A program made the position numbers and the translations under genes. From positions 1 to 64,000 of the forward strand of contig JACKKB010000003.1 in NCBI GenBank assembly GCA_020637635.1: DNA of 64,000 bases, written 5' to 3'. A model generated the notes under the pieces. That model was not told the DNA's origin and made no database searches. It was given only the letters and a program-made list of their open reading frames with translations. The DNA comes from Albidovulum sp. Lineage in GTDB: Bacteria; Pseudomonadota; Alphaproteobacteria; Rhodobacterales; Rhodobacteraceae. Of the stretch, positions 1 to 11,230 are shown piece after piece. How positions within the stretch are numbered: position 1 is the stretch's first letter; the number at the start of each line of letters is the position of its first letter.

Positions 1-12
1 CATGATCTGCAT
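1..12 (-). CDS. possible start of the gene downstream of mcl2 (partial)
   Basis: On the minus strand an ATG at 12-10 follows a GGAGGG Shine-Dalgarno-like run by six bases, directly downstream of the mcl2 stop codon. Only four codons (M-Q-I-M) are inside the window, so nothing can be said about the product. The call rests on the ribosome site and the tandem position only. Confidence 0.25.
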
Positions 13-51
13 GGAATCCCTCCGCCCAGCGCGATGCGCCCCGAGTTTCCG

Positions 52-909
52 CTATTTCGTGCGCGCCGCAAGTGCCGCGGCCAGTGCGAGGGTCTTGCGG
101 GCGGTCGCGACATGGAGATTTTCAACGATCTTGCCATCCACCACGGCCACCCCCTGCCCCGCCGCCTCGGCTTCCTCGAAGGCGGCTGTCTGCCGCCGGG
201 CGAGGTCGATCTCTGCGTCCGACGGGGCGAAGGCGGCATTCGCGATCTCGATCTGGGCGGGATGGATGAGCGTCTTGCCGTCGAAGCCCATGTCGCGCCC
301 CTGCGCGCATTCGGCACGCAATCCGTCCTCGTCCTTGAAGGCGTTGTAGACCCCGTCGACGATGACGCGCTCATGCGCCTTGGCTGACAGCAGGCAAAGC
401 CCGAGCCCGGTCAGCAGCGGCTCGCGGTCTGCGCGGAAGCGGGTGTTGAGATCCTTGGCGAGGTCGTTCGTGCCCATCACCATGCCGGCAAGCGCGGGAT
501 GGGCCGCGATGGCCGGGGCGTTCAGCATGCCGAGCGGGGTCTCCATCATCGCCCAGAGTGCCCGGCCCGGCGCCAGGGCCGCCACTGCGTCGAGATCGGC
601 CGGAGAGGAGACCTTGGGGATGAGAAGCGCATCGATCCGCGCCTCCGCGAAAGCCGCCACATCGTCGCGCCCCCAGGCCGTGTCGAGCCCGTTCACGCGC
701 ACGATCCGCGCCCGTTCGCCGTAGTCGTGGTTGGAAAGCACCCCGGCCAGAAGCGCCCGTGCCGCGGGCTTTTCCTCGGCCGCCACCGCATCCTCGAGAT
801 CGAAGATGATCGCGTCCGCCGGCAACGATCGGGCCTTCTCGAGCGCCCGTTCCTTCGACGCCGGAATGTAGAGAACCGAGCGGTAGGGGCGGGGCGTATC
901 GGCAGCCAT
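52..909 (-). CDS. mcl2: HpcH/HpaI-CitE family lyase/thioesterase, probable (3S)-malyl-CoA thioesterase
   Basis: A 285-residue cytoplasmic TIM-barrel protein of the citrate-lyase beta (CitE) family. Visible family motifs are SVLYIPAS near the N terminus, IIFDLEDAV (about residues 33-41, acidic metal ligands), VRVNGLDT, and DGKTLIHPAQI towards the C terminus. In Rhodobacter the ethylmalonyl-CoA pathway uses two such paralogs: Mcl1, which cleaves malyl-CoA/methylmalyl-CoA, and Mcl2, which hydrolyses (3S)-malyl-CoA to malate. This shorter protein fits Mcl2, and the clear Mcl1 is in the same window at 25357. The start at 909 is chosen because AGGAGA lies six to eight bases upstream; a longer frame back to 948 has no ribosome site. 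Citramalyl-CoA lyase is the alternative. Confidence 0.8.
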   Translation of the reverse strand: MAADTPRPYRSVLYIPASKERALEKARSLPADAIIFDLEDAVAAEEKPAARALLAGVLSNHDYGERARIVRVNGLDTAWGRDDVAAFAEARIDALLIPKVSSPADLDAVAALAPGRALWAMMETPLGMLNAPAIAAHPALAGMVMGTNDLAKDLNTRFRADREPLLTGLGLCLLSAKAHERVIVDGVYNAFKDEDGLRAECAQGRDMGFDGKTLIHPAQIEIANAAFAPSDAEIDLARRQTAAFEEAEAAGQGVAVVDGKIVENLHVATARKTLALAAALAARTK

Positions 910-1057
910 CGGATTCTCCTCGCAAGAATATTTCGCCAAAGACCACATTCACGGCATATTCGGCAAGCCCCAAATTTCCGCGCCGCAGCATGGCGCGCGC
1001 CGCTTTAACACCCCCTTCGCCCGATCGCGGCACGATCGCGCCACCCCAGCAGCAACG

Positions 1058-3011
<1,954 letters not shown>

Positions 3012-3035
3012 TCGGACTTGCATCCTGAAAGACGG

Positions 3036-3062
3036 CGCGCCACCCTCGGGTGGCGCGTTTTT
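3036..3062 (+). terminator. rho-independent terminator after mdh
   Basis: The arms CGCGCCACCC (3036-3045) and GGGTGGCGCG (3048-3057) form a perfect GC-rich stem followed directly by five T (3058-3062). It lies 25 bases after the mdh stop and ends 15 bases before the next start codon. Confidence 0.85.
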
Positions 3063-3077
3063 CTTTGAGGAGTTCAG

Positions 3078-4445
3078 ATGACCAGGCTGTTTCTTGCCGC
3101 AACCCTTGCCACCTTCATCGCCGGGCCCGCGGCCGCCACGGACGTCTCGGCCCTGATCCGCGACAAGGGTCTCGCCGGCGCCGAGGCGGCGCTCGCCAAT
3201 GCGTCCGATCCCTCCGACCGGTTCGCTCTGGCCGGGGTGATCTTCCTTGGCGCGGTCGAGAAGAGCTGGCAGACCCGCTGGCGCTTCGGCCTTTCGCAGC
3301 CGGGGCCCGGCATTCCGGGAATGCAGGCCGACCTGCCCGAGAATCCCGCCCCGGAACCCCTGGAAGCCGATACCGTCAACGCGGTCTTCACCGATCTCAT
3401 CGCCGGCATGGACCGCGCGGACGCGGTCCTCGCCACACTGCCGGCGGAGGCCGACCCCGCCTTTTCCGTCACCGTCTCGGACATCTGGTTCGATGTGAAC
3501 GGTAACGGCACCCGCGACGGGGGCGAGGATTTCGCGGATCTGGCGCTCGCCACGCTGATGAGTCCCTGGCAGGTCGAGCAGATGCGCCAGGATGCGGCCG
3601 CCAACCCTGCGCTGCCGAACCCGCTCACGGCGAGGATCCGCTTCGACGCCGCCGACGCCGACTGGCTGCGCGCCTACACCCACCTGCTGCGCGGTGCGTC
3701 CGAGACCGTGCTCGCCTTCGATCCCGCGCCCGCGATCGCCGATGTGCTGGCCCTGCGCAAGGCCCTGGCCGACCAGAATGGGGTGGCGGCGGAACCCGCC
3801 GTCGTGACTGATGAGCAGCGCCGGGGAATCGAGGCCGATATCCGTGCGGCGAACCCGGATTATTCCGACGCGGAAGTCGCCGCGGCGGTCGAAAGCGTCA
3901 TTGCCGACATGCAGAGCCTCGACAACCTGGCGTGGGAAGAGCAGCAACGGCAGACCTTCGGCGGCTGGGTCGATCTTGCGGCCGTGGTCCTGCAGACCCT
4001 CGATCATCAACCCGACGCCGAGCGCATCGGCCGCGCCCGTGACCACTTTCTCGCGATGGTCGCGCTGAACCGCAGCTTCTGGACGAAGGTGGCGACGGAA
4101 ACCGACAACGAGGCGGAGTGGATCCCGAACCCGCAGCAGACCGCCGCCCTGGGCTTCAGCCTGCCGCAGGACGCCGACAGGCTGTGGCTCTCGGTGCTCG
4201 CCGACGGCGAGAAGCTTCTCAAGGGCGAGCTTCTGGTGCCCTACTGGCGCTTCCGTCCCGGCCATGGCGTGAACCTCGGAAAGTGGATCGATGCACCGCA
4301 ACCGGTCAATGTGATCGCCTGGATCCAGGGCAGCGCTACGCTGCCCTATGCCGAGACGGGCACTGTGATGAGCGATGTCAACTGGAGGCGCTTCGAGCAG
4401 CTTGTCGAGGGTCGCGCGACGCTGTTCGCGATTCTCCTGAACTGA
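3078..4445 (+). CDS. conserved secreted hypothetical protein with an EF-hand loop
   Basis: 455 residues beginning with a signal peptide (MTRLFLAATLATFIAGPAAA, predicted cleavage after AAA), so periplasmic or exported. No family name is recognised. Residues about 139-150 read DVNGNGTRDGGE, which matches a canonical EF-hand calcium loop (acid or amide at 1, 3, 5, 9 and Glu at 12). The rest is alpha-helical looking with no membrane segment. GAGGAG stands before the start. It sits between mdh and sucC; the sucC promoter region with two palindromic operators begins right after it. Any function would be a guess. Confidence 0.85.
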   Translation: MTRLFLAATLATFIAGPAAATDVSALIRDKGLAGAEAALANASDPSDRFALAGVIFLGAVEKSWQTRWRFGLSQPGPGIPGMQADLPENPAPEPLEADTVNAVFTDLIAGMDRADAVLATLPAEADPAFSVTVSDIWFDVNGNGTRDGGEDFADLALATLMSPWQVEQMRQDAAANPALPNPLTARIRFDAADADWLRAYTHLLRGASETVLAFDPAPAIADVLALRKALADQNGVAAEPAVVTDEQRRGIEADIRAANPDYSDAEVAAAVESVIADMQSLDNLAWEEQQRQTFGGWVDLAAVVLQTLDHQPDAERIGRARDHFLAMVALNRSFWTKVATETDNEAEWIPNPQQTAALGFSLPQDADRLWLSVLADGEKLLKGELLVPYWRFRPGHGVNLGKWIDAPQPVNVIAWIQGSATLPYAETGTVMSDVNWRRFEQLVEGRATLFAILLN

Positions 4446-4468
4446 AAACCGCGGGGTCGCGCATTTTT

Positions 4469-4497
4469 GTGATCACACATTTTCTGCTCGTGATCAC
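4469..4497. promoter_or_regulatory. paired GTGATCAC operators upstream of sucC
   Basis: Two perfect copies of the 8-bp palindrome GTGATCAC at 4469-4476 and 4490-4497, offset by exactly 21 bp (two helical turns), with T-rich left and A-rich right flanks (TTTTTGTGATCACACA and CTCGTGATCACAAA). They are 120-150 bp before the sucC start. The same element and spacing recur between sdhC and mcl1, and one copy precedes the GntR gene at 15463. A GT-N4-AC core suits FCD-type GntR regulators; assignment to that gene is inference. Confidence 0.75.
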
Positions 4498-4617
4498 AAA
4501 ATTGCGAATTGATCGCCTGGCCGCGCCTTTCGACAAGATAGCGCTTCGCGGCCGGGGCCCGCCGTGCCATCAGGGCCGAAACCGAACCGACACAGCGAAC
4601 CGAACCGGGGATCAGCG

Positions 4618-5811
4618 ATGAACATCCACGAATATCAGGCGAAGGCTCTGCTGCGCAGCTACGGCGCGCCCGTCTCCGACGGCCGTCCGGTCATGCGGGC
4701 GGAAGAGGCCAAGACGGCGGCGGGCGAACTCGACGGCCCGCTCTGGGTGGTCAAGGCGCAGATCCACGCCGGCGGTCGCGGCAAGGGTCACTTCAAGGAG
4801 GCCGAGGCCGGCGAGAAGGGCGGCGTTCGGCTCGCCCGTTCGGTCGAGGAGGCCGCGACCTTCGCCAAGCAGATGCTCGGCCGAACCCTCGTGACCCACC
4901 AGACCGGCGCCGCCGGCAAGCAGGTCAATCGGATCTACATCGAGGACGGCTCGGACATCGCCAGGGAATTCTACCTGGCGCTGCTGGTCGATCGCGGTTC
5001 GTCGCGGATTTCCTTCGTCTGCTCGACCGAGGGCGGCATGGATATCGAGGAAGTGGCCGCCAGGACGCCCGAGAAGATCCTCTCCTTCTCCGTCGATCCG
5101 GCTTCGGGGCTTTCGGACTTCCACGGCCGCCGCGTGGCCTTCGCGCTCGGGCTCGAGGGCAATCAGGTCAAGCAATGCGTGGGCCTGATCAAGACGCTCT
5201 ACAGGCTCTTCGTCGAGAAGGACATGGAAATGCTCGAGATCAACCCTCTCGTGGTCATGACCGACGGCAACCTCAAGTGCCTCGACGCCAAGATGGGCTT
5301 CGACGGCAACGCGATCTACCGCCACCCCGAAATCGCCGCGCTCCGCGATGAGACGGAGGAGGACCCGAAGGAACTCGCCGCCTCCAAGTTCGACCTGAAC
5401 TACATCGCGCTCGACGGCGAGATCGGCTGCATGGTGAACGGCGCGGGCCTTGCCATGGCGACGATGGACATCATCAAGCTCTACGGGGCCGAGCCCGCCA
5501 ACTTCCTCGACGTCGGCGGCGGCGCCACGAAGGAGAAGGTCACCGAGGCCTTCAAGATCATCACCTCGGACCCGAACGTGAAGGGCATCCTCGTCAACAT
5601 CTTCGGCGGCATCATGCGCTGCGACATCATCGCCGAGGGCGTGATCGCGGCGGTGAAGGAAGTCGGCCTCAAGGTTCCGCTGGTCGTCCGGCTCGAGGGC
5701 ACGAATGTCGAGAAGGGCAAGGAGATCATCCAAGGCTCGGGCCTGAACGTGATCGCGGCCGACAACCTCAGCGACGCGGCGCAGAAGATCGTGAAGGCGG
5801 TGAAGGGGTGA
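4618..5811 (+). CDS. sucC: succinyl-CoA synthetase (ADP-forming) beta subunit
   Basis: 397 residues, standard for SucC. The N-terminal ATP-grasp domain opens [16 protein letters not shown] and contains [14 protein letters not shown]; the C-terminal CoA-ligase domain contains [11 protein letters not shown]. With SucD it interconverts succinyl-CoA and succinate plus ATP in the TCA cycle. The start at 4618 matches the universally conserved MNIHEYQ. Two GTGATCAC operators lie upstream. SucD does not follow immediately: a low-GC ORF of about 540 bp intervenes, and the sucC stop overlaps that ORF's start. Confidence 0.97.
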   Translation: MNIHEYQAKALLRSYGAPVSDGRPVMRAEEAKTAAGELDGPLWVVKAQIHAGGRGKGHFKEAEAGEKGGVRLARSVEEAATFAKQMLGRTLVTHQTGAAGKQVNRIYIEDGSDIAREFYLALLVDRGSSRISFVCSTEGGMDIEEVAARTPEKILSFSVDPASGLSDFHGRRVAFALGLEGNQVKQCVGLIKTLYRLFVEKDMEMLEINPLVVMTDGNLKCLDAKMGFDGNAIYRHPEIAALRDETEEDPKELAASKFDLNYIALDGEIGCMVNGAGLAMATMDIIKLYGAEPANFLDVGGGATKEKVTEAFKIITSDPNVKGILVNIFGGIMRCDIIAEGVIAAVKEVGLKVPLVVRLEGTNVEKGKEIIQGSGLNVIAADNLSDAAQKIVKAVKG

Positions 5812-6353
5812 TGCAGTTCCCGCTTTGGGATAACGCGCACAGCATTCAAGGAGACGCCCGTCGTTATGGTGTTGGGCGTCTACGTGAGAATGCGCTGAGT
5901 GTAATGTCTATATCAGGCTCACCCCATGTCGATGGTGACAGCTACATGGCATCTCTCGGGCATCTCCTGTTCGGAGCCCTCTTCGAATTGGCTTTGTATG
6001 CTCGACGCCTCTTTGAAGAAGCTCAGTTGCTTGATCGTGAATTGCTGCCAGCGATGTGTCACACGCCCGGCACTGCACATTTTGACGCTGTGGGTGGCAC
6101 CTCAAATGATGTGTCACTCCAAACGGAGAAACTTCGCTTTGTGCTTAACGCAATTGTTCACAGCACAAACCTATCAATGCTGACCAAGCGGATCGCGACG
6201 GAAAGTTACTACGGAGAAAACACGCTAATCACGGCTGTAGGCGCAACAACAGATAAAGGTCGAGCAGTGGTCTTTTGCCCGAACGCGTTTGCAAGAACGT
6301 GCCTCGCATTTTCGATCGAGCCGCCTCCAGCAACGTCGAAAACTGCAAACTAA
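5811..6353 (+). CDS. hypothetical protein in a low-GC insert between sucC and sucD
   Basis: A 180-codon frame whose ATG overlaps the sucC stop (TGATG); GTG at 5808 and ATG at 5904 are alternative starts. The translation looks protein-like ([40 protein letters not shown]), but I recognise no family. Base use is quite unlike the surroundings: two sampled 60-base lines (from 6001 and 6121) are about 52% and 42% GC, against roughly two thirds GC in neighbouring genes, and codons such as TTG, CTA, ATA, AGT and GAA are common. I infer horizontally acquired DNA inserted into the sucCD operon. It may be expressed by coupling to sucC or be a relic. Confidence 0.5.
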   Translation: MQFPLWDNAHSIQGDARRYGVGRLRENALSVMSISGSPHVDGDSYMASLGHLLFGALFELALYARRLFEEAQLLDRELLPAMCHTPGTAHFDAVGGTSNDVSLQTEKLRFVLNAIVHSTNLSMLTKRIATESYYGENTLITAVGATTDKGRAVVFCPNAFARTCLAFSIEPPPATSKTAN

Positions 6354-6430
6354 ACCTTGGGGCGGGGTGCACCCCACCTATCCGAACGAACACCGGCGGG
6401 CTGAGCCCCGCCCTGCTGAAGGAGGCCCCT

Positions 6431-7312
6431 ATGGCCGTACTTGTAGACAAGAACACCAAGGTCATCTGCCAGGGCCTCACCGGCAGCCAGGGCACCTTCC
6501 ACACCGAACAGGCCGTCGCCTACGGCACGAGGATGGTCGGCGGCGTGACGCCCGGCAAAGGAGGCCAGACCCATATCGGGCTGCCGATCTTCAATTCGGT
6601 CCACGAGGCCAAGCGCGCCACCGAGGCCAATGCCAGCGTGATCTACGTCCCGCCGCCCTTCGCCGCCGACTCGATCCTCGAGGCGATCGACGCCGAGATC
6701 CCGCTCATCGTGTGCATCACCGAAGGCATCCCGGTGCTTGACATGATGCGGGTCAAGCGCGCGCTCGGCGGCTCGAAAAGCCGGCTCATCGGCCCGAACT
6801 GCCCGGGGATCATGACGCCCGACGAATGCAAGATCGGCATCATGCCGGGCAACATCTTCAAGCGCGGCTCGGTCGGCGTCGTCTCCCGCTCCGGCACGCT
6901 GACCTACGAGGCGGTGAAGCAGACCTCGGACGTGGGGCTCGGCCAGTCCTCGGCCGTCGGCATCGGCGGCGACCCGATCAAGGGGATGGAACATATCGAC
7001 GTGCTGGAGATGTTCCTCGCCGATGACGAGACCAAGTCGATCATCATGATCGGGGAGATCGGCGGCTCGGCCGAGGAAGAGGCGGCGCAGTTCCTTGCCG
7101 ACGAGGCCAGGCGCGGCCGCAAGAAGCCCGTCGCGGGCTTCATCGCCGGGCGCACCGCGCCGAAGGGGCGGCGCATGGGCCATGCAGGCGCCATCGTCGC
7201 CGGCGGCAAGGGCGACGCCGAGAGCAAGATCGAGGCGATGAGATCCGCGGGCATCGTCGTCGCTGACAGCCCCGCCACGCTCGGCGAGGCGGTTCTGAAG
7301 GCGATCGGCTGA
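6431..7312 (+). CDS. sucD: succinyl-CoA synthetase (ADP-forming) alpha subunit
   Basis: 293 residues. CoA-binding Rossmann domain with [12 protein letters not shown] and [13 protein letters not shown] near the start, [10 protein letters not shown] in the middle, and the phospho-histidine motif [12 protein letters not shown] with His near residue 250. It forms the alpha-beta unit with SucC; the histidine is transiently phosphorylated in the reaction. GGAGG is six bases before the ATG at 6431. It normally follows sucC directly; here it is about 620 bp away across a foreign-looking segment, so it depends either on read-through or on a promoter within the insert. Confidence 0.97.
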   Translation: MAVLVDKNTKVICQGLTGSQGTFHTEQAVAYGTRMVGGVTPGKGGQTHIGLPIFNSVHEAKRATEANASVIYVPPPFAADSILEAIDAEIPLIVCITEGIPVLDMMRVKRALGGSKSRLIGPNCPGIMTPDECKIGIMPGNIFKRGSVGVVSRSGTLTYEAVKQTSDVGLGQSSAVGIGGDPIKGMEHIDVLEMFLADDETKSIIMIGEIGGSAEEEAAQFLADEARRGRKKPVAGFIAGRTAPKGRRMGHAGAIVAGGKGDAESKIEAMRSAGIVVADSPATLGEAVLKAIG

Positions 7313-7347
7313 TGGAAAGCCGGGCATAGGAGGAGGGCCGGGAGGCC

Positions 7348-8127
7348 ATGCCACTTTTTCGGATCGGCAATGACCTGCATTATTTCGCGCATGTGCCCAA
7401 ATGTGGCGGCGCGTCGGTCGAGGCCTATCTGGCCGAGCGGTTCGGCCCGCTCGCCCTTCTCGACACCCGGCACTACGACCGCATAGTGCGCAACCGTTGG
7501 TCGCGGTCATCGCCGCAACACATCCCCGCCGCGACGCTGGCGCGCTTCTTCCCCAGGGGCTGGATCGCCTCGGCCTTTGCCGTTGTCCGCGATCCCCTGG
7601 ACCGGCTCGTCAGCGCCTACAACCATTGTGTCGACCCCTCGTATCTGTTGCCGCCCGGGCTCGGGATCGAGGAGTGGTTCGACGAGTATCTGCGCCTTTC
7701 GCGCTACAACGCCGCACTTTACGACAATCACCTCAGACCGCAGGGCGAGATCGTGCCCGAGGACGCAACCTGGTTCCGGCTGGAAGAGGGGTTTGCCCCG
7801 GTCGTGGCCCATATCGACCGTCTCGCCGGCGACAGCGCCGGCCCGCGCGAGATCGGCCACGAGCGCCACAGCGCCGGCGCCGCGGGTCTCGCGCGGATCC
7901 GCCGCCGCCTGCCCGCCGCCTTCGTCGCGCGGGTGGCCGAGTTCTATGCCGCCGACTACGCCCGCTTCGGCTATGCCGAGAAGGTCAATGCCGAATACGA
8001 GCTGTTGCTTCCCGCAGCCGCCCCGACCGAGGCGATCCGCCTCAGCAGCCGGCGCGAGAACCGCTCGCTGGTCTTCAGGCGGCTCTGGCGCAGCTACCTG
8101 CGCCTGACTCACCGGATGATCACATGA
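7348..8127 (+). CDS. sulfotransferase family protein
   Basis: 259 residues. It shows the two PAPS-binding signatures of the carbohydrate-type sulfotransferases (Sulfotransfer_2): the 5'-phosphosulfate loop FAHVPKCGGASVE (about residues 12-24) and the 3'-phosphate motif VRDPLDRLVSAYNH near residue 80. Members transfer sulfate from PAPS to sugars or other hydroxyls; the acceptor is unknown. Ribosome site AGGAGGAGG lies upstream. It is embedded between sucD and sucA on the same strand, so it is probably co-transcribed with TCA genes without obvious metabolic link. Confidence 0.82.
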   Translation: MPLFRIGNDLHYFAHVPKCGGASVEAYLAERFGPLALLDTRHYDRIVRNRWSRSSPQHIPAATLARFFPRGWIASAFAVVRDPLDRLVSAYNHCVDPSYLLPPGLGIEEWFDEYLRLSRYNAALYDNHLRPQGEIVPEDATWFRLEEGFAPVVAHIDRLAGDSAGPREIGHERHSAGAAGLARIRRRLPAAFVARVAEFYAADYARFGYAEKVNAEYELLLPAAAPTEAIRLSSRRENRSLVFRRLWRSYLRLTHRMIT

Positions 8128-8257
8128 CGGCGCAGTCGCAAAGAGAGCGTCCCGCCGCCCCCGCGGCCCGGGCCATGACCCGCCCGCGTACGGCGCCGCC
8201 GGCCGCCAGAACCCCGACGTTCCCCCAAACGATGACCTTCCCCCGCGAGGTGCTCAG

Positions 8258-11230
8258 ATGACCGACCAGTCTTCCAACGATCAGTTCCATGCCTCGTCCT
8301 TCCTGCAAGGGCACAATGCCGAATATGTCGAACAGCTCTACGCGCGGTTCGCCGATGATCCGGCCTCTGTCGATGCCTCCTGGGCGGCCTTCTTCCACTC
8401 GCTTGGTGACATCGAGACCGATGTGCGCAAGGAAGCGGCCGGGGCCTCGTGGGGTCGGGCCGACTGGCCGCCGGTGCCGGGCGACGAGCTGACCGCGGCA
8501 CTGACCGGCGAATGGCCTGCCGCCGCCGGGGATGCAAAGGCCGCCGGCGACAAGATCCGCGCCAGGGCATCCGAGGCCGGCGTGCCGATCACCGACGAAC
8601 AGATCGAGCGCGCCGTGCTCGATTCCATCCGCGCGCTGATGATCATCCGCGCCTTCAGGATCCGCGGCCATCTGGCCGCCGATCTCGACCCGCTCGGAAT
8701 GCGCTCGGAATCCGCCCATCCCGAGCTCGATCCGAAAAGCTACGGCTTCGCCGAGGCCGACATGGACCGGCCGATCTTCATCGACAACGTGCTCGGCCTC
8801 ACCCATGCCTCGATGCGCCAGATCCTCGACATCGTGAAGCGCACCTATTGCGGCACCTTCGCGCTCCAGTACATGCATATCTCCGATCCCGAACAGGCCG
8901 GCTGGCTGAAGGAGCGGATCGAGGGCTACGGAAAGGAGATCGCCTTCACCCGCGAGGGCCGCAAGGCGATCCTGAACAAGCTCGTCGAGGCCGAGGGCTT
9001 CGAGAAGTTCCTGCATGTCAAGTACATGGGCACCAAGCGTTTCGGCCTTGACGGCGGCGAGGCGCTGATCCCGGCGATGGAGCAGATCATCAAGCGCGGC
9101 GGCAGCCTCGGCGTCAAGGAAATCATCATCGGCATGCCCCATCGCGGCCGGCTCTCGGTGCTGGCCAACGTCATGGCCAAGCCCTACCGCGCCATCTTCA
9201 ACGAATTCCAGGGCGGCAGCTTCAAGCCAGAGGACGTGGACGGCTCGGGCGACGTGAAATACCACCTCGGCGCCTCGTCCGACCGCACCTTCGACGGCAA
9301 CACGGTGCACCTGTCGCTGACCGCCAACCCCAGCCATCTCGAGGCGGTCAATCCGGTCGTCCTCGGCAAGGTCCGCGCCAAGCAGGACCAGCGCGGCGAT
9401 CAGTCCGAACGCCAGGCGGTGCTGCCGATCCTCCTGCACGGCGATGCGGCCTTTGCCGGCCAGGGCGTCGTGGCCGAGTGCTTTGGCCTTTCAGGCCTGC
9501 GCGGGCACCGCACCGGCGGCACGATGCATATCGTCGTCAACAACCAGATCGGCTTTACCACCGCGCCGCATTTCTCGCGCTCCTCGCCCTATCCGACCGA
9601 CATCGCGCTGATGGTCGAGGCGCCCATCTTCCACGTCAACGGCGACGATCCCGAGGCCGTCGTCCATGCCGCCAAGGTCGCGACCGAATTCCGGCAGAAG
9701 TTCCACAAGGACGTCGTCATCGACATCTTCTGCTATCGCCGCTTCGGTCACAACGAGGGCGATGAGCCGATGTTCACCAATCCGGCAATGTACAAGACGA
9801 TCAAGACCCACAAGACCACGCTGCAGCTCTACACCGAGCGGTTGGTGAAGGACGGGCTCATCCCCGAGGGCGAGATCGAGGACATGAAGGCGGCCTTCCA
9901 GGCCCATCTGAACGAGGAATTCGAGGTCGGCAAGAACTACAAGCCCAACAAGGCCGACTGGCTCGACGGGCGCTGGTCGCACATGAGCCGAGAAAACGAG
10001 GAATACAGCCCCGGCAAGACCGCGATCACCAAGAAGTCGATGGCCGAGATCGGCGCCGCGCTGACCCGCGTGCCCGAGGGGTTCGACATCCACAAGACCG
10101 TCGCCCGCCTGCTCGAGACCAAGGCGCAGATGTTCAAGTCGGGGCGCGGCTTCGACTGGGCCACGGCCGAGGCGCTGGCATTCGGATCGCTCCTGACCGA
10201 GAGCTATCCGGTGCGCCTGTCGGGCCAGGACTGCAGCCGCGGCACCTTCTCGCAGCGCCATTCGGCCTTCGTCGACCAGACGACCGAGGAACGGCACTAT
10301 CCGCTGAACCACATCAAGGCCGGCCAGGCACGCTATGAGGTCATCGACTCGATGCTCTCGGAATATGCGGTGCTCGGCTTCGAATACGGCTATTCGCTCG
10401 CCGAGCCCAATGCGCTGACGATGTGGGAAGCCCAGTTCGGCGATTTCGCCAACGGCGCCCAGATCATGTTCGACCAGTTCATCTCCTCGGGCGAAAGCAA
10501 GTGGCTGCGCATGTCGGGCCTCGTCTGCCTGCTGCCGCACGGCTTCGAAGGCCAGGGGCCCGAGCATTCCTCCTCTCGCCTCGAGCGCTGGCTCCAACTC
10601 TGCGCCCAGGACAACTGGATCGTCGCCAACTGCTCGACCCCGGCGAACTACTTCCATATCCTTCGCCGGCAGATCCACCGCTCGTTCCGCAAGCCGCTGA
10701 TGCTGATGACGCCGAAATCGCTTCTGCGTCATCCGCTGTGCCTCTCGGATGCGGAGGACTTCACCACCGGATCCACATTCCACCGCGTTCTCTGGGACGA
10801 TGCGCAAAAGGGCCATTCCGAACTGAAGCTCGCCGCTGACAAGAAGGTCAGGCGGGTCGTCATATGCTCGGGCAAGGTCTATTTCGACCTGCTCGCCGAG
10901 CGCGATGCGCGCGGGCTTGAAGACGTCTATCTGCTCCGGCTCGAACAGTTCTACCCCTTCCCGGCGCAATCTCTGGTCAAGGAGCTCGGGCGCTTCAAGC
11001 AGGCCGAGATCGTGTGGTGCCAGGAAGAGCCCAAGAACCAGGGCGCCTGGTTCTTTGTCGAGCCCAACATCGAATGGGTGCTCGGGCGGATCGGCGCGAA
11101 AGCGTCCCGCGCCCGTTATGCCGGCCGCGCCGCCTCGGCCTCGCCCGCCACGGGTCTGGCCAGCCGCCACAAGGCCGAGCAGGACGCACTCGTGCTCGAT
11201 GCCCTGACGGGAGGAGATGTCGCCAGATGA
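8258..11230 (+). CDS. sucA: 2-oxoglutarate dehydrogenase E1 component
   Basis: 990 residues, full length for the thiamine-diphosphate-dependent E1. Visible are the N-terminal segment [15 protein letters not shown] and [15 protein letters not shown], the catalytic-core motif [28 protein letters not shown], and the transketolase-like C-terminal half with [18 protein letters not shown]. It decarboxylates 2-oxoglutarate and succinylates the SucB lipoyl arm. Its stop overlaps the sucB start (ATGA at 11227-11230), so the two are translationally coupled. Confidence 0.97.
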   Translation: MTDQSSNDQFHASSFLQGHNAEYVEQLYARFADDPASVDASWAAFFHSLGDIETDVRKEAAGASWGRADWPPVPGDELTAALTGEWPAAAGDAKAAGDKIRARASEAGVPITDEQIERAVLDSIRALMIIRAFRIRGHLAADLDPLGMRSESAHPELDPKSYGFAEADMDRPIFIDNVLGLTHASMRQILDIVKRTYCGTFALQYMHISDPEQAGWLKERIEGYGKEIAFTREGRKAILNKLVEAEGFEKFLHVKYMGTKRFGLDGGEALIPAMEQIIKRGGSLGVKEIIIGMPHRGRLSVLANVMAKPYRAIFNEFQGGSFKPEDVDGSGDVKYHLGASSDRTFDGNTVHLSLTANPSHLEAVNPVVLGKVRAKQDQRGDQSERQAVLPILLHGDAAFAGQGVVAECFGLSGLRGHRTGGTMHIVVNNQIGFTTAPHFSRSSPYPTDIALMVEAPIFHVNGDDPEAVVHAAKVATEFRQKFHKDVVIDIFCYRRFGHNEGDEPMFTNPAMYKTIKTHKTTLQLYTERLVKDGLIPEGEIEDMKAAFQAHLNEEFEVGKNYKPNKADWLDGRWSHMSRENEEYSPGKTAITKKSMAEIGAALTRVPEGFDIHKTVARLLETKAQMFKSGRGFDWATAEALAFGSLLTESYPVRLSGQDCSRGTFSQRHSAFVDQTTEERHYPLNHIKAGQARYEVIDSMLSEYAVLGFEYGYSLAEPNALTMWEAQFGDFANGAQIMFDQFISSGESKWLRMSGLVCLLPHGFEGQGPEHSSSRLERWLQLCAQDNWIVANCSTPANYFHILRRQIHRSFRKPLMLMTPKSLLRHPLCLSDAEDFTTGSTFHRVLWDDAQKGHSELKLAADKKVRRVVICSGKVYFDLLAERDARGLEDVYLLRLEQFYPFPAQSLVKELGRFKQAEIVWCQEEPKNQGAWFFVEPNIEWVLGRIGAKASRARYAGRAASASPATGLASRHKAEQDALVLDALTGGDVAR

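Noticed and set aside
8124..8261. 45-codon frame joining the sulfotransferase and sucA genes with ATGA overlaps at both ends.
   Set aside because: Arg/Pro/Ala-rich, with no ribosome site, family match or hydrophobic pattern; the overlaps are easily made by chance in this sequence.
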